From PSRI01 sp041484195 (GTDB lineage Bacteria > Bacteroidota > Bacteroidia > Chitinophagales > Chitinophagaceae), in NCBI GenBank assembly GCA_041484195.1, contig JBGPHC010000010.1, positions 1-64,000 of the forward strand: a DNA stretch of 64,000 bases, written 5' to 3'. Below the pieces are notes generated by a model. The model was not told where the DNA came from and made no database searches. It was given only the letters and a program-made list of their open reading frames with translations. Shown here in pieces: positions 34,630 to 43,876 of this stretch (the stretch's first letter is position 1; each line of letters starts with the position of its first letter). The translations under genes and the position numbers were made by a program.

Positions 34630-34978
34630 CCTGCTATTCTATTGATAAGAAAGATTTATAACTGAATTTAGGAAGGTTTTTGGTTTATTCAAGCATGTTA
34701 CAAAGAAAATATTGATTGGGAGTCTGCGGAATCGGGAATGCTGCACTTGGATTTTGATCCGGTGCTGTGGCATGAAGCGGACTGGAATCGGTGTTCCTGG
34801 CAGGGCAGCTCATCCTACCAGCCAACATACAATAAAGACAAGCGATTTATGGTCGGCTATGATGCACCCATACCCGAATTTATTTTTTTCCTTAAACGAT
34901 TGTGATGAATTATTTTTAGCCACCGAATTTTATTTTAACTTTCCCAATCTTTTCTTTTATCAAAACCACTGATTGCTC
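34630..34978. other. divergent intergenic region between glgA and the FucP-like gene
   Basis: About 350 bases carrying regulatory space for two divergent transcripts. A plus-strand frame 34672-34905 (56 codons from ATG at 34738) encodes residues with some protein character (LDFDPVLWHEADWNR), but it has no recognisable homology, no clear promoter and no start context, so it is listed as doubtful. The last 70 bases are A/T-rich. No TAnnTTTG match for either gene was found. Confidence 0.35.
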
Positions 34979-36574
34979 ATGAACCAGGCCAAACAACCAA
35001 CCAACTACAGCGCTTTAGGCACTCTAGTGACTGTTTTCTTTTTCTGGGGTTTTATAGCTGCGTCGAATGGCATCTTCATCCCTTTTTGCAAAAGCCATTT
35101 TAAGCTGACGCAATTTGAATCACAGTTGATAGATACGGCTTTTTACGGGGCCTATTTTATTGGCTCGATGTTATTGTTCATTATTTCTTCTTCCATCCGT
35201 GTTGACATATTGAACCGGATCGGATATAAATGGGGAATCATTTGGGGGCTGTTTATTTCGATTGCAGGAGCATTGTGCATGATACCTGCAGTTAATTCGG
35301 GCTCCTTCTATTTTATATTAGGAGCTTTTTTTGTTATCGCATTGGGATTTTCGCTGCAACAAACCGCTGCTCAGCCTTTCGCGGTATCGCTTGGAGACCC
35401 GTCCACCGGCGCCCATCGCTTGAACCTGGGCGGGAGCGTCAATTCATTCGGAACAACATTGGGACCGTTGATCGTGAGTATTGCATTATTCGGTTCCGTA
35501 AAGGAAGGCGCTTCGGCGAATGCGAATATCGGTTCCATAAAGACTATGTATCTGATTGTAGCGGGTGTATTCTTCCTGGCCGCGATTATTTTCTTCGTTT
35601 CCAAATTGCCTAAAACCACCGGAGATGAGCACATTGAAAAAAGCAATAAGGCATTGTCCAGTCTTCTGATTCTGACAGCCGTTTTGATTGGAATCATAGT
35701 GATTGGTCAGGTGACCAGCCTCGGAAAGCTGGCATTGACCACCATGGCGGTTATTGCCGTGTTCATTATCCTGTTTCTTTCCTATTCCTCTGCACGCAAG
35801 AGTGGGAATGGCTGGGGCGCCATGAAATATCCGCAATTGATTCTCGGTATGCTGGCCATATTTGTATATGTGGGTGTGGAAGTGACAATACAGAGTAACC
35901 TGGGAGCCCTGCTCAGAACCCCAGCCTTCGGGAGTAAGAATGAGGCCCATATCTCCCAATATATTTCACTCTATTGGGGAAGCCTGATGATCGGCAGATG
36001 GACAGCGGCCATTTCCGTTTTCAATCTCAAAAAGAAAACCAGGCAATTGCTTACCGTGATCGTTCCATTGATAGCTTTTGCTTTTGTATTATTGGTAAAT
36101 GTGTTGCGGGGCAATGATGTCAGCGATCTGTATTATTATGTCATCTGCGTTGGCATCATGGTCGCCGGCACTTTTTATGGCCAGGAAAAACCCGTCAAGA
36201 CTTTACTGACCTTTACAATTATCGCTACCGGAGCCATGATCATCGGCATGCTGACAACAGGCACCATTGCCACTTATGCTTTCATGACCGGAGGTTTATT
36301 TTGTTCGGTAATGTGGCCCTGTATTTTTGCCTTAGCCATTGCCGGCCTCGGTAAATATACCAGTGAAGGATCCGCATTCCTGATCATGATGATCCTGGGT
36401 GGAGCAATCATTCCACCAATGCAGGGAGCATTGGCCGATAAGATGACGATTCATTCGTCATATATTGTCGCAGTTATTTGTTTTGTTTACCTGGCCTGGC
36501 ATACATTGCAAACCAAAAAGGTATTGCATGCACAGGGCCTCGATTTCGATCAGCAGATCGCCGCTGGCCATTGA
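34979..36574 (+). CDS. sugar MFS transporter, FucP/GluP-like
   Basis: Proton-coupled hexose permease of about 531 residues. It starts at the ATG at 34979 (an in-frame TTG at 34973 is not needed). The signatures FFFWGFIAASNGIF, then ALGFSLQQTAAQPFAVSLGDPS and the LILGMLAIFVYVGVEVTIQSNLGALL segment mark the FucP/glucose-galactose subfamily. Compared with the roughly 430-residue E. coli FucP it has an extra ~60-residue stretch between TM6 and TM7 containing two additional hydrophobic segments (LLILTAVLIGIIVIGQV and ALTTMAVIAVFIILFLSYS). The glucokinase gene follows 230 bases downstream on the same strand, so import and phosphorylation of glucose are likely paired. Confidence 0.88.
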   Translation: MNQAKQPTNYSALGTLVTVFFFWGFIAASNGIFIPFCKSHFKLTQFESQLIDTAFYGAYFIGSMLLFIISSSIRVDILNRIGYKWGIIWGLFISIAGALCMIPAVNSGSFYFILGAFFVIALGFSLQQTAAQPFAVSLGDPSTGAHRLNLGGSVNSFGTTLGPLIVSIALFGSVKEGASANANIGSIKTMYLIVAGVFFLAAIIFFVSKLPKTTGDEHIEKSNKALSSLLILTAVLIGIIVIGQVTSLGKLALTTMAVIAVFIILFLSYSSARKSGNGWGAMKYPQLILGMLAIFVYVGVEVTIQSNLGALLRTPAFGSKNEAHISQYISLYWGSLMIGRWTAAISVFNLKKKTRQLLTVIVPLIAFAFVLLVNVLRGNDVSDLYYYVICVGIMVAGTFYGQEKPVKTLLTFTIIATGAMIIGMLTTGTIATYAFMTGGLFCSVMWPCIFALAIAGLGKYTSEGSAFLIMMILGGAIIPPMQGALADKMTIHSSYIVAVICFVYLAWHTLQTKKVLHAQGLDFDQQIAAGH

Positions 36575-36807
36575 TGATTCGGCAGGCGCTCAATTCAAAC
36601 AATTGATCCCTGCAAATTATGAGGCGTGCGGGATCGCGAAGCGAATTGCCTGAGATATATTTGCCATTGCAAACGGTTCCGGCAAGGGGAGTATTCAGGC
36701 AGTCTTGACAAGACTAAGCGGAACCCGGCAATAATAATCTGTTTCATTTATTAATATCAAAATTCAAATTGGATATTTTAACTTCCCAGCAGAAAGAGGA
36801 ACAAATC

Positions 36808-37773
36808 ATGAAACAGGAATATGCCATTGGCATTGACATTGGAGGAACGAATACTGTATTTGGCGTCGTGGATCACAGAGGCGATATCTTGTACCGGGGT
36901 GCGGTTTCTTCGCGCAAGCATGCTAAAGTTGAAAATTATATTGATGAATTACATGCCGCCCTGATGCCAGCCATAGAACAGGTAGGTGGGATGGAAGCCA
37001 TTAAAGGAATTGGTATCGGCGCCCCCAATGGCAACTATTATAGTGGCACGATCGAATACGCTCCTAATCTGATCTGGAAAGGAGTGATTCCCCTGGCGCA
37101 GATGGTTACCGATAAATTTGGAGTTCCCGCGGCATTGACGAATGACGCTAACGCGGCTGCTGTAGGCGAAATGATGTATGGCGCCGCAAAAGGCATGAAA
37201 GATTTTATAATGATCACCCTGGGAACCGGTGTTGGTAGCGGCATCGTAGCCAATGGGCGGCTGGTATATGGTCACGATGGATTTGCAGGTGAACTGGGAC
37301 ATACTACTATCATCCCCAATGGCCGCCTGCATCCCGGCACCAATATGCGAGGTTCATTGGAGACCTATGCATCGGCGACAGGTGTGGCCACCACGGCCAG
37401 GGAATTCCTTGATGAGCGCCCTAAAGAAGACAGCTTACTGCGAAATTTTCCCAAAGATGAAATTGATTCCAGGATCGTGTATGAATGCGCCATCAAGGGC
37501 GACAAGATCGCGAAAGACGTGTATGAATTTACGGGAAAGATACTCGGGCTTTCTCTGGCAAATTTTGTGATGTTTTCTTCCCCGGAAGCAATTATTTTGT
37601 TTGGGGGAATGACAAAGGCCGGAGATCTGATCCTGAAGCCCACCAAAAAGCATATGGAAGAAAACCTGCTTTCAATCTTCAGGAATAAGGTGAAGCTTAT
37701 ATTCAGCGAATTGAATGAGGCCGACGCAGCCATACTGGGTGCAAGCGCCCTGGTATGGGAGCTGAAGAGTTAG
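36808..37773 (+). CDS. ROK-family glucokinase-like protein
   Basis: Sugar kinase of 321 residues from the ATG at 36808, which has an AGAGGA sequence about 10 bases upstream; a longer in-frame TTG start at 36769 is unlikely. The phosphate-binding motif GIDIGGTNTVFGV, catalytic D113 (TNDANAAAVGE), E162-H165 (GELGH) and the LGTGVGSGI segment support an active kinase. The zinc-binding loop, normally C-x-CG-x-x-GC-L-E in ROK kinases, reads H-P-G-T-N-M-R-G-S-L-E (residues 175-185), so the conserved cysteines are absent (see findings). It follows the FucP-like permease. Specificity for glucose is inferred from the family and neighbours; other hexoses are possible. Confidence 0.88.
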   Translation: MKQEYAIGIDIGGTNTVFGVVDHRGDILYRGAVSSRKHAKVENYIDELHAALMPAIEQVGGMEAIKGIGIGAPNGNYYSGTIEYAPNLIWKGVIPLAQMVTDKFGVPAALTNDANAAAVGEMMYGAAKGMKDFIMITLGTGVGSGIVANGRLVYGHDGFAGELGHTTIIPNGRLHPGTNMRGSLETYASATGVATTAREFLDERPKEDSLLRNFPKDEIDSRIVYECAIKGDKIAKDVYEFTGKILGLSLANFVMFSSPEAIILFGGMTKAGDLILKPTKKHMEENLLSIFRNKVKLIFSELNEADAAILGASALVWELKS

Positions 37774-37799
37774 AACTCGCGTTTAGGAAATACGATAAA

Positions 37800-38723
37800 T
37801 CAATTCTTATTCTTTTCCGCTTCCCATTGCTGCTTTCCGATCCCCGGAAAAACATGACGCTCGCTATGGTAAGATGAACGTACCAAGGGTCCGCTTTCAA
37901 CGTAGTCAAATCCCATTTCATATCCCGCCTGGCGATATTCCGCAAATTCATCAGGATGAGCGAATCGTATTACGGGCAGGTGATTCCTGGTGGGCTGGAG
38001 GTATTGGCCCAGGGTAATCACATCTACGCCACTTTCACGAAGATCTCTCATTGTCTGCAGAACTTCTTCTTTGTTTTCTCCCAATCCCAGCATGATGCCG
38101 GATTTTGTACGTGCGTTTTTTTCTTTCAGAAATTTCAGCACTTCCATGCTCCTGCGATACTTAGCCTGAATCCGAACCTGCCTCGTGAGCCTTTCCACTG
38201 TTTCAATATTGTGTGATATTACTTCAGGAGCGGCGTCAATTATTCGCTGCAGGTTTTCTTTCTCGCCTTTGAAATCGGGGATCAAAGTTTCCAGCGAGGT
38301 ACCCGGATTCAGCGATTTAACTGCTTTGATAGTATTGTACCAGATAATGCTGCCCCCGTCTTTGATCTCGTCTCTGTCAACCGAGGTGATTACGGCATGC
38401 TTCACTTTCATTAAATGGATGGCTTCGGCCACGCGTTGGGGTTCATCCCAGTCAACTGCCTCCGGTTTGCCGGTAGCCACTGCGCAAAATCCGCAACTGC
38501 GGGTGCAGATATTTCCTAAAATCATGAAAGTTGCTGTACCCGCTCCCCAGCATTCGCCCATATTGGGGCAATTGCCGCTTTCGCAAATAGTATGCAGTTT
38601 GTGTGTGTCAACAAGGCTGCGTACATTCTTATATGATTCCCCAATCGGAAGCTTCACTCTCAACCAATCCGGCTTCTTAGGCCTTTGCGGTTCAGAGCTA
38701 TCTATTACTGTTAGTTCTTTCAT
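37800..38723 (-). CDS. lipA: lipoyl synthase
   Basis: Radical SAM enzyme inserting two sulphur atoms into protein-bound octanoate to make lipoyl cofactor. The auxiliary [4Fe-4S] ligands are C47, C52, C58 (ICESGNCPNMGECWG) and the radical SAM cluster C73, C77, C80 (CTRSCGFC). The GTATFMILG and ASVDRDE-type segments and the C-terminal RSSYHSE complete the family pattern. The length of 307 residues is normal. It converges on the glucokinase gene with 26 bases between the stops; no lipB is adjacent. Confidence 0.97.
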   Translation of the reverse strand: MKELTVIDSSEPQRPKKPDWLRVKLPIGESYKNVRSLVDTHKLHTICESGNCPNMGECWGAGTATFMILGNICTRSCGFCAVATGKPEAVDWDEPQRVAEAIHLMKVKHAVITSVDRDEIKDGGSIIWYNTIKAVKSLNPGTSLETLIPDFKGEKENLQRIIDAAPEVISHNIETVERLTRQVRIQAKYRRSMEVLKFLKEKNARTKSGIMLGLGENKEEVLQTMRDLRESGVDVITLGQYLQPTRNHLPVIRFAHPDEFAEYRQAGYEMGFDYVESGPLVRSSYHSERHVFPGIGKQQWEAEKNKN

Positions 38724-38842
38724 CTCCTGATTGCTGATTTAGATTGCATTATTTTCACAGACTTCATCAAGCCAAATCCAATCTTCACTACTAATTCTCC
38801 GGCTAGGTCTCTGAAAACAAATAATTCACAAAATTAGGGCAG

Positions 38843-39658
38843 TTATTTTCGTCTGCCAAATAGGATGGAAACATAGGCGTTTGAGAAGAATTTCTTTGGG
38901 CTGACCATGACCATCTGGTCAATATCTTTGAAATAATACTCAGCATTGAATCCCACTTCTATGGCGGATATGAGGTAGTTGAACCGGTTATAGTCAAATC
39001 GCAGGGCAGTCTTCAAATGCAGTCCGGGCGCAAATTTCATTTCATTCCATCCTTTTCCAAGACCGGTACCACCTATGATTCTGTTGCTCAGGAACAAGGC
39101 ACTATCCTGTGTGGAGAATTTGATATCGCGAGTCAAGCCAGTGGAATCACTCACTTCCAGATAATAGGGCCTCAATAAACCCGCGGAAAATCCTCCCACC
39201 ATGATCCCATAAACGGCCACTCCATTCTTATTCCCTTTGCCACCAATCATCACCTGTTGGCCGGCACCCAATTTGAGCTGATAAAAGATATTCTTCTTGC
39301 CGTAAATAAATGGATTCCCCAATAAATAAAATCCGCCACCTACGGGTTGAGAATGACTTTGCTTTTCTTCCTTGGGATGTTTCTTTTCATTAAACTCCAG
39401 TTGAAAAATGGTCGTCTTATTCACAGACTTCACGATTCCTTTTTCATAAGACAGTCCCCAGCCATCGGTATTCAGTTTAGCGCCGAAAACACTTTGCTTG
39501 CGAAATGCGGGTTCCCCTTCTTCTTCCATCCTCATGATCTCATTGATCCTGTCTTTTTTTGCTCTTTTCTTATCACCCTTATATTTATTTGAAGGGACCT
39601 GGGCGAAAACGATGCAAGCAGCGAACGAGAGGAGGCAGACTAGACTGAGTTTCTTCAC
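38843..39658 (-). CDS. predicted outer-membrane protein, unknown function
   Basis: A 271-residue protein with a signal peptide (MKKLSLVCLLSFAACIVFAQ, cleavage after FAQ). A charged Lys/Glu-rich segment (25-50) follows, then alternating amphipathic strands with many glycines and aromatic residues and a terminal strand ending SILFGRRK, as expected for a small outer-membrane beta-barrel. No named family is recognised. It has its own 5' region and is divergent from the OsmC gene with 49 bases between the starts. The lipA gene begins about 120 bases upstream of its stop on the same strand. Confidence 0.6.
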   Translation of the reverse strand: MKKLSLVCLLSFAACIVFAQVPSNKYKGDKKRAKKDRINEIMRMEEEGEPAFRKQSVFGAKLNTDGWGLSYEKGIVKSVNKTTIFQLEFNEKKHPKEEKQSHSQPVGGGFYLLGNPFIYGKKNIFYQLKLGAGQQVMIGGKGNKNGVAVYGIMVGGFSAGLLRPYYLEVSDSTGLTRDIKFSTQDSALFLSNRIIGGTGLGKGWNEMKFAPGLHLKTALRFDYNRFNYLISAIEVGFNAEYYFKDIDQMVMVSPKKFFSNAYVSILFGRRK

Positions 39659-39707
39659 GGCTTTTTATTTAGGTTCTTTAAACGTAAATTTATGGAAAAT
39701 TAATACA

Positions 39708-40133
39708 ATGACTTCAACTGTAGTTTACGATGAAAACCTACGTACGGTTTGCACGCATCTCAGATCGGGATCCCGAATAGAAACCGATGCGCCGGTTGAT
39801 AACCAGGGAAAGGGTCAGCGATTTTCGCCTTCGGATATGGTGGCTACGGCGCTGGGTAGCTGTATGCTCACGATCATGGGCATGAGAGCCAGGGATATGA
39901 ACCTCGACCTTAAGGGGGTTAACATAGAAGTTGAGAAGATCATGCTTGCCGATCCCAGGAGAATTGGTGGCATAAATTTAACATTTCATTTCCCCGATAA
40001 TCTGAAGACTGATGAGAAACAAAGAAAAGTGCTGGAACTGGCTGCACATAGCTGCCCGGTGATTTATAGCATCCATCCTGACATCAAAGTGAAAACAGCT
40101 TTCAATTGGGAACCGGCATTGCTAATCCGCTAG
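39708..40133 (+). CDS. OsmC/Ohr-family protein
   Basis: A 141-residue thiol peroxidase-like protein. The start at 39708 (MTSTVVYDENLRTVC) is supported by a close-to-consensus TAaaTTTA element about 15 bases upstream; the frame open from 39498 overlaps the divergent gene and lacks family character. Both reactive cysteines of the OsmC family are present: one in GSCMLTI and one in AHSCPV, with the conserved SPSDMVATALGSC segment. Members reduce organic hydroperoxides in the cytoplasm. It converges on the DUF2851 gene with nine bases between the stops. Confidence 0.9.
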   Translation: MTSTVVYDENLRTVCTHLRSGSRIETDAPVDNQGKGQRFSPSDMVATALGSCMLTIMGMRARDMNLDLKGVNIEVEKIMLADPRRIGGINLTFHFPDNLKTDEKQRKVLELAAHSCPVIYSIHPDIKVKTAFNWEPALLIR

Positions 40134-40142
40134 CCCGGATTC

Positions 40143-41435
40143 TCAACCGCCCCCAATCATTTTTTTAAGTAATGCATTTCCAATAGCACAATCCAGACAG
40201 CGTTTCCTTTTGCAATAGGAATGGTGTAATTCAATTAATGCCTGGGAGTCTGATGCCGAGCGGCTGATGACCCCGATTCTGTCCCATTCTGCCAAAATCG
40301 AATTTCTTTCTGTGGCAACCCGATCAAGCCAATTCAAGGCCTTTTCTTTATGATATTCTTCATTGTGCATGAGGCCATATGCGAACAATGATGGAACCAC
40401 GGTATTGATAATGATATTATCAATCATCTGACGGCCCAGTGTTTTTTTCCTGAATGAGGATGCTTCGTCCCATACATAGCGGTAATGCCAATAATCATTT
40501 GCAGTTACCTCCAGTAATTTCCTGACCTGCTTTATTGAATCGGCTTCACGAATCTGGGAAAACAGGTGCGTGGACTGGTGGATTAGCATGGCCAGTTGCG
40601 CGAGCCGGAGACTGGGGAAATTTCCGGGTCTCATGCGCAGGAAATGGATCGGTGGCTTGATAGGTGTGATGCGATACTTGGTTCTTAGGAATTCGTATTC
40701 CTTTTTCAGCATAGCAGGATATTTGTCATTGAATTCCCGGTCAAGCAATCCCGCCTGCCCAAACAGAAATGCTTCCAATTGTTGTACCTGGTTTTTATGT
40801 TTTGTGAGGATTCGGATCGGTAACGACATGGCGATGCTTTCAAAGGATTCAGCGTTGAGGTGGATTCCAAAATTCCGGGCGATGACCCACCAGAATACTT
40901 CCTCCCAATGATTCCTGCAATGCTTTAAATGTTCAGAGATTAGCCCCGCTTTTCGTTCCAGTCTTTCGGCTATCATGCGCTGTTTCCATGAAGCCCAAAC
41001 CAGGGATTTGACCCTGTCGATATTTCCCGCGCAGGCAATGGGGTTTGGAGCCTGCATTAATTCTTCGTAGCGCTGGAGTAATAATTTGGAAACCTTGTCC
41101 TGCAGCACCAGCGCAGGAATTGGATTGCCTGATGAATTTCTAATGGATACATCATTTTCCCAGACAACATGCAGGATGATATTGCTGTAATTCCTGTCGG
41201 ATGCATGTTTGTGAAGATTCCAATCTGAGGCATGCACATGCAATTCAACATGGCCCGCCCAGGTATTGTCACCGATCCTGATCCTGGCTCCTTTGAAATC
41301 CGGACCCTGGTTCGAATTCCATTCCCCCGGGTTTATGATCTGCAAAGGATCTCCCTCGGATGTGAGTAATTCGGTCCTGTTGAAATACTGCATTTGCCAG
41401 ATGAATTGCAAGAGGCGCTCTGTCATAGACTGCAA
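40143..41435 (-). CDS. DUF2851 family protein
   Basis: A 430-residue protein matching the DUF2851 family, which is nearly restricted to Bacteroidota and has no known function. Typical features are the N-terminal FIWQMQYFNRTELLT, the ILNPGEWNSNQGPDFKGARI region and the C-terminal CKRKRCLDCAIGNALL with three cysteines that could bind metal. No signal peptide or transmembrane segment. Start codon choices lie within the first few codons (MQSMTE). It stands alone; the maf gene is about 230 bases upstream. A soluble enzyme is plausible but nothing here identifies the reaction. Confidence 0.85.
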   Translation of the reverse strand: MQSMTERLLQFIWQMQYFNRTELLTSEGDPLQIINPGEWNSNQGPDFKGARIRIGDNTWAGHVELHVHASDWNLHKHASDRNYSNIILHVVWENDVSIRNSSGNPIPALVLQDKVSKLLLQRYEELMQAPNPIACAGNIDRVKSLVWASWKQRMIAERLERKAGLISEHLKHCRNHWEEVFWWVIARNFGIHLNAESFESIAMSLPIRILTKHKNQVQQLEAFLFGQAGLLDREFNDKYPAMLKKEYEFLRTKYRITPIKPPIHFLRMRPGNFPSLRLAQLAMLIHQSTHLFSQIREADSIKQVRKLLEVTANDYWHYRYVWDEASSFRKKTLGRQMIDNIIINTVVPSLFAYGLMHNEEYHKEKALNWLDRVATERNSILAEWDRIGVISRSASDSQALIELHHSYCKRKRCLDCAIGNALLKKMIGGG

Positions 41436-41668
41436 CTTGTGGCCTGGTACCCCTTCTTCATCAGAATCCAGGTATTGCCAGGAATGAAATGGAATATCCA
41501 GACTGGAAATTCCAATGACTCCAATTTACAGTCCCCGGCCAAAATCCACAACAGGGAAAAAGCCCAGCATCTGATGTTAAGTTCCTCGAAATTCAAAGTG
41601 ATTTTTAGGAAAGAAATTAGTGAGTTTGAAGTATCGGGGCAAGGCTGATTGCATTTTGGAATGACTGC

Positions 41669-42256
41669 TCAGTCCTGATTCGACATCTGGTCCAGCGCCA
41701 CCAGCACGCGACTCACGGGAAGCCCCATTACATTGAAAAAGTCACCGGTTATGGACCTGACCCCGATTACGCCTATCCATTCCTGTATGGCATAAGCACC
41801 GGCCTTGTCGTATGGCTTATACTTGTCAACGTAATATTCAATCTGGTCAATGGTCAATTCACGAAACCATACTTCCGTGATATCGGCGAATGAGATTTCT
41901 TCTTTCCTGTCCAGCAGCACTACCCCGGTAATCACCTGGTGTTTTTTACCCGACAATAATCTTAAAATGCGGATGGCGTCTTTCCTGTCTTCCGGCTTAC
42001 CAATAACCTGATCACCTAATAATACTAGTGTGTCGGCCGCCAATATTATAGGATTACTTTCATACCTGCCGAAGATATCTGAACCCTGCACAGCCAAGGC
42101 TTTCTGACGGGCTATATAGATTGCGGTTTGTTCCGGTTCAAGGCCGGCAGGGCTAAGTTCATCGGTCTGTTTCGCTATTACGTCAAATTCTACTTCGGCC
42201 CATTCGAGCAATTGTTTTCTTCTGGGTGATTGAGAAGCTAATACAATTTTTTCCAT
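41669..42256 (-). CDS. maf: Maf-family nucleoside triphosphate pyrophosphatase
   Basis: A 195-residue house-cleaning pyrophosphatase acting on modified or non-canonical nucleotides (dTTP/UTP-type in the YhdE group). The SQSPRRKQLL N-terminal motif, the catalytic-base ALAADTLVLL-type segment (present as ILAADTLVLLGDQVIGKP) and the KPYDKAGAYAIQEW pattern are present. The ATG at 42256 overlaps the stop of the UbiA gene by one base (TGATG), so the two are translationally coupled. It is last in the minus-strand row DUF2520-kdsC-UbiA-maf. Confidence 0.95.
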   Translation of the reverse strand: MEKIVLASQSPRRKQLLEWAEVEFDVIAKQTDELSPAGLEPEQTAIYIARQKALAVQGSDIFGRYESNPIILAADTLVLLGDQVIGKPEDRKDAIRILRLLSGKKHQVITGVVLLDRKEEISFADITEVWFRELTIDQIEYYVDKYKPYDKAGAYAIQEWIGVIGVRSITGDFFNVMGLPVSRVLVALDQMSNQD

Positions 42257-43218
42257 CAACTATACAATTTAAAGAAGATCATGGACAGGATACCGGTGAG
42301 CATCACGAACTTAATGGCGGAACTGAGTCTATGGAAATCCGGGGCCCTGTTGGCTGTGTACAATCTTCGCAGGATAAGCACAAGTGGAAGAATCACAAGC
42401 AGCAGGCAATATATTGCACTGGGCCACCAGCCCAATCGCAGTGCATAAAATTGGATCACGGCCAGTGCGCAAATCAGCACTATCAACCATACCGCCGCAA
42501 AAACTTTCGAAACAGGAACTCCCCAAACCACAGGCATTGTTCTGCATCCGTAGCGGCTGTCACCTTCCATATCTTCAATATCTTTCACCACTTCCCGAAC
42601 CAATGATATGATGAAGGCGAATCCACCATAAAGGAATGCCAGGCGGGCTGTTCTCCTAAGCATATATTCATCAAAATCCTGCACAATTCGCCATCCCGGA
42701 ATCAGGTTAGCGGGGAAATGGTCAATAAAGAAATAGACTACCAACACCACCCAGGCAGTCAGCATGGCAATGATCACGTTTCCCACCAGGAATTTCTTTT
42801 TGAAGGTGGTGGAATAAAACCATAACAATAATACGCATCCAAGGTTTGCGAACCCGATCAGCCAATTTCCGGTTACGAATGAGATATAGAAACCCATTAC
42901 AACCCCGGCCGTGGAAAATAGCCAATGCCAGATGATAGCCCAACGGCGATGAATCAATTTTGCAATCACCATCCTCCCGGGCTTATTCACCTGATCAATA
43001 TTGAGATCGAAATAATCGTTGATAACGTATCCACCGGCGGCTATGCAGACCGATGATGCGACCAGCAGGCTCAGCAGGATAAATTCATCGGACACGGACT
43101 GGCCACCCGGATTAATGTGTGGCAATATGATACAATAATAAAACAGGTATTGGGTAATAGCGATGAATATCAGGTTGGGAAAGCGAATAAGTCTGAAGAA
43201 CGCAGCGATAAGCTTCAT
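42256..43218 (-). CDS. UbiA-family prenyltransferase (geranylgeranylglycerol-phosphate geranylgeranyltransferase type)
   Basis: A 320-residue, roughly nine-helix membrane prenyltransferase. The first aspartate-rich motif is NDYFDLNIDQVNKPGR (N67, D68, D71, D75) and the second is around REVVKDIEDMEGDSRYGCRTMPV. In Bacteroidota this type is usually annotated as a geranylgeranylglycerol-phosphate geranylgeranyltransferase involved in isoprenoid lipid synthesis; the exact substrates are not readable. It is coupled to maf downstream and has an exact TAnnTTTG -7 element upstream, so it starts its own transcript. Confidence 0.88.
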   Translation of the reverse strand: MKLIAAFFRLIRFPNLIFIAITQYLFYYCIILPHINPGGQSVSDEFILLSLLVASSVCIAAGGYVINDYFDLNIDQVNKPGRMVIAKLIHRRWAIIWHWLFSTAGVVMGFYISFVTGNWLIGFANLGCVLLLWFYSTTFKKKFLVGNVIIAMLTAWVVLVVYFFIDHFPANLIPGWRIVQDFDEYMLRRTARLAFLYGGFAFIISLVREVVKDIEDMEGDSRYGCRTMPVVWGVPVSKVFAAVWLIVLICALAVIQFYALRLGWWPSAIYCLLLVILPLVLILRRLYTANRAPDFHRLSSAIKFVMLTGILSMIFFKLYS

Positions 43219-43231
43219 AACAGTATTGATT

Positions 43232-43239
43232 CAAATGTA
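43232..43239 (-). promoter_or_regulatory. -7 promoter element of the UbiA-type gene
   Basis: On the minus strand TACATTTG matches TAnnTTTG and ends 13 bases before the start codon at 43218. Confidence 0.5.
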
Positions 43240-43354
43240 AACTGCAGATAGCATCCATGAAAGGTATTGAAAGGATCAGAGGCGCTTTTCTCCTGCAATA
43301 AATTATTCTTATGATGGTGGTGAATTCCTCTCCGCTGCAGGCTTCTCCTGAACA

Positions 43355-43876
43355 TCAGATACTTTTCAAAGAGGTGTCCAATTCCCATTGCCCCTGTAGC
43401 CTTAGTACTTTTTCGATAACATCTCTGGCACAGCCCTCTCCGCCTTTGAATGGCGATATATATCTGGAGATTCCCCTGATGTCACTCGCCGCATCGGATG
43501 GGCAACAGGGCAAACCCACCATCTGCATAACGCTGTAATCCGGGATATCGTCTCCCATATACAGTACCTGTTCGGGCTTTAATTGGTGATCTTGCATATA
43601 ACTTAACAATCGCGATTTCTTGTCGCTCTCCCGCTGGTAAAACGCCGTGATCCCCAAATGTGCCAGTCTTTCGGCAACCGGCTCGGAATGAGAACCCGTA
43701 ATGACCGCGATCCTGTATCCTCTTTTCACCGCGTACTGCATTGCATATCCATCTTTGATATTCATCTTTCGTATATATTGGTTGCCCGGATCGATCAGGA
43801 GGCTTCCATCCGTGAGCACACCATCCACGTCGAACACAAAAGTGTCAATGGCTTTAAATAGTTCCAGAACATTCAC
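43355..43876 (-). CDS. kdsC: 3-deoxy-D-manno-octulosonate 8-phosphate phosphatase (KdsC type)
   Basis: A 173-residue HAD-superfamily type IIIA phosphatase that removes phosphate from Kdo-8-P in LPS synthesis. The motif FDVDGVLTDG gives nucleophile D16 and D18; motif II is ITGSHS and motif III/IV is YMGDDIPDYSVM. The tight size and lack of a cap domain are usual. Upstream (117 bases) is the geranylgeranyl transferase gene and beyond is the DUF2520 gene, all on the minus strand; this order is, to my recollection, conserved in Bacteroidota. A related house-cleaning role cannot be excluded. Confidence 0.9.
   Translation of the reverse strand: MNVLELFKAIDTFVFDVDGVLTDGSLLIDPGNQYIRKMNIKDGYAMQYAVKRGYRIAVITGSHSEPVAERLAHLGITAFYQRESDKKSRLLSYMQDHQLKPEQVLYMGDDIPDYSVMQMVGLPCCPSDAASDIRGISRYISPFKGGEGCARDVIEKVLRLQGQWELDTSLKSI

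Noticed and set aside
39498..39707. Upstream in-frame extension of the OsmC gene
   Set aside because: It overlaps the divergent outer-membrane protein gene, lacks family character and ends at a promoter-like element; the start at 39708 fits the OsmC family length.
41305..41330. tRNA-like GGTTCGAATTCC sequence
   Set aside because: It lies inside the DUF2851 coding sequence with no acceptor or anticodon stem around it.
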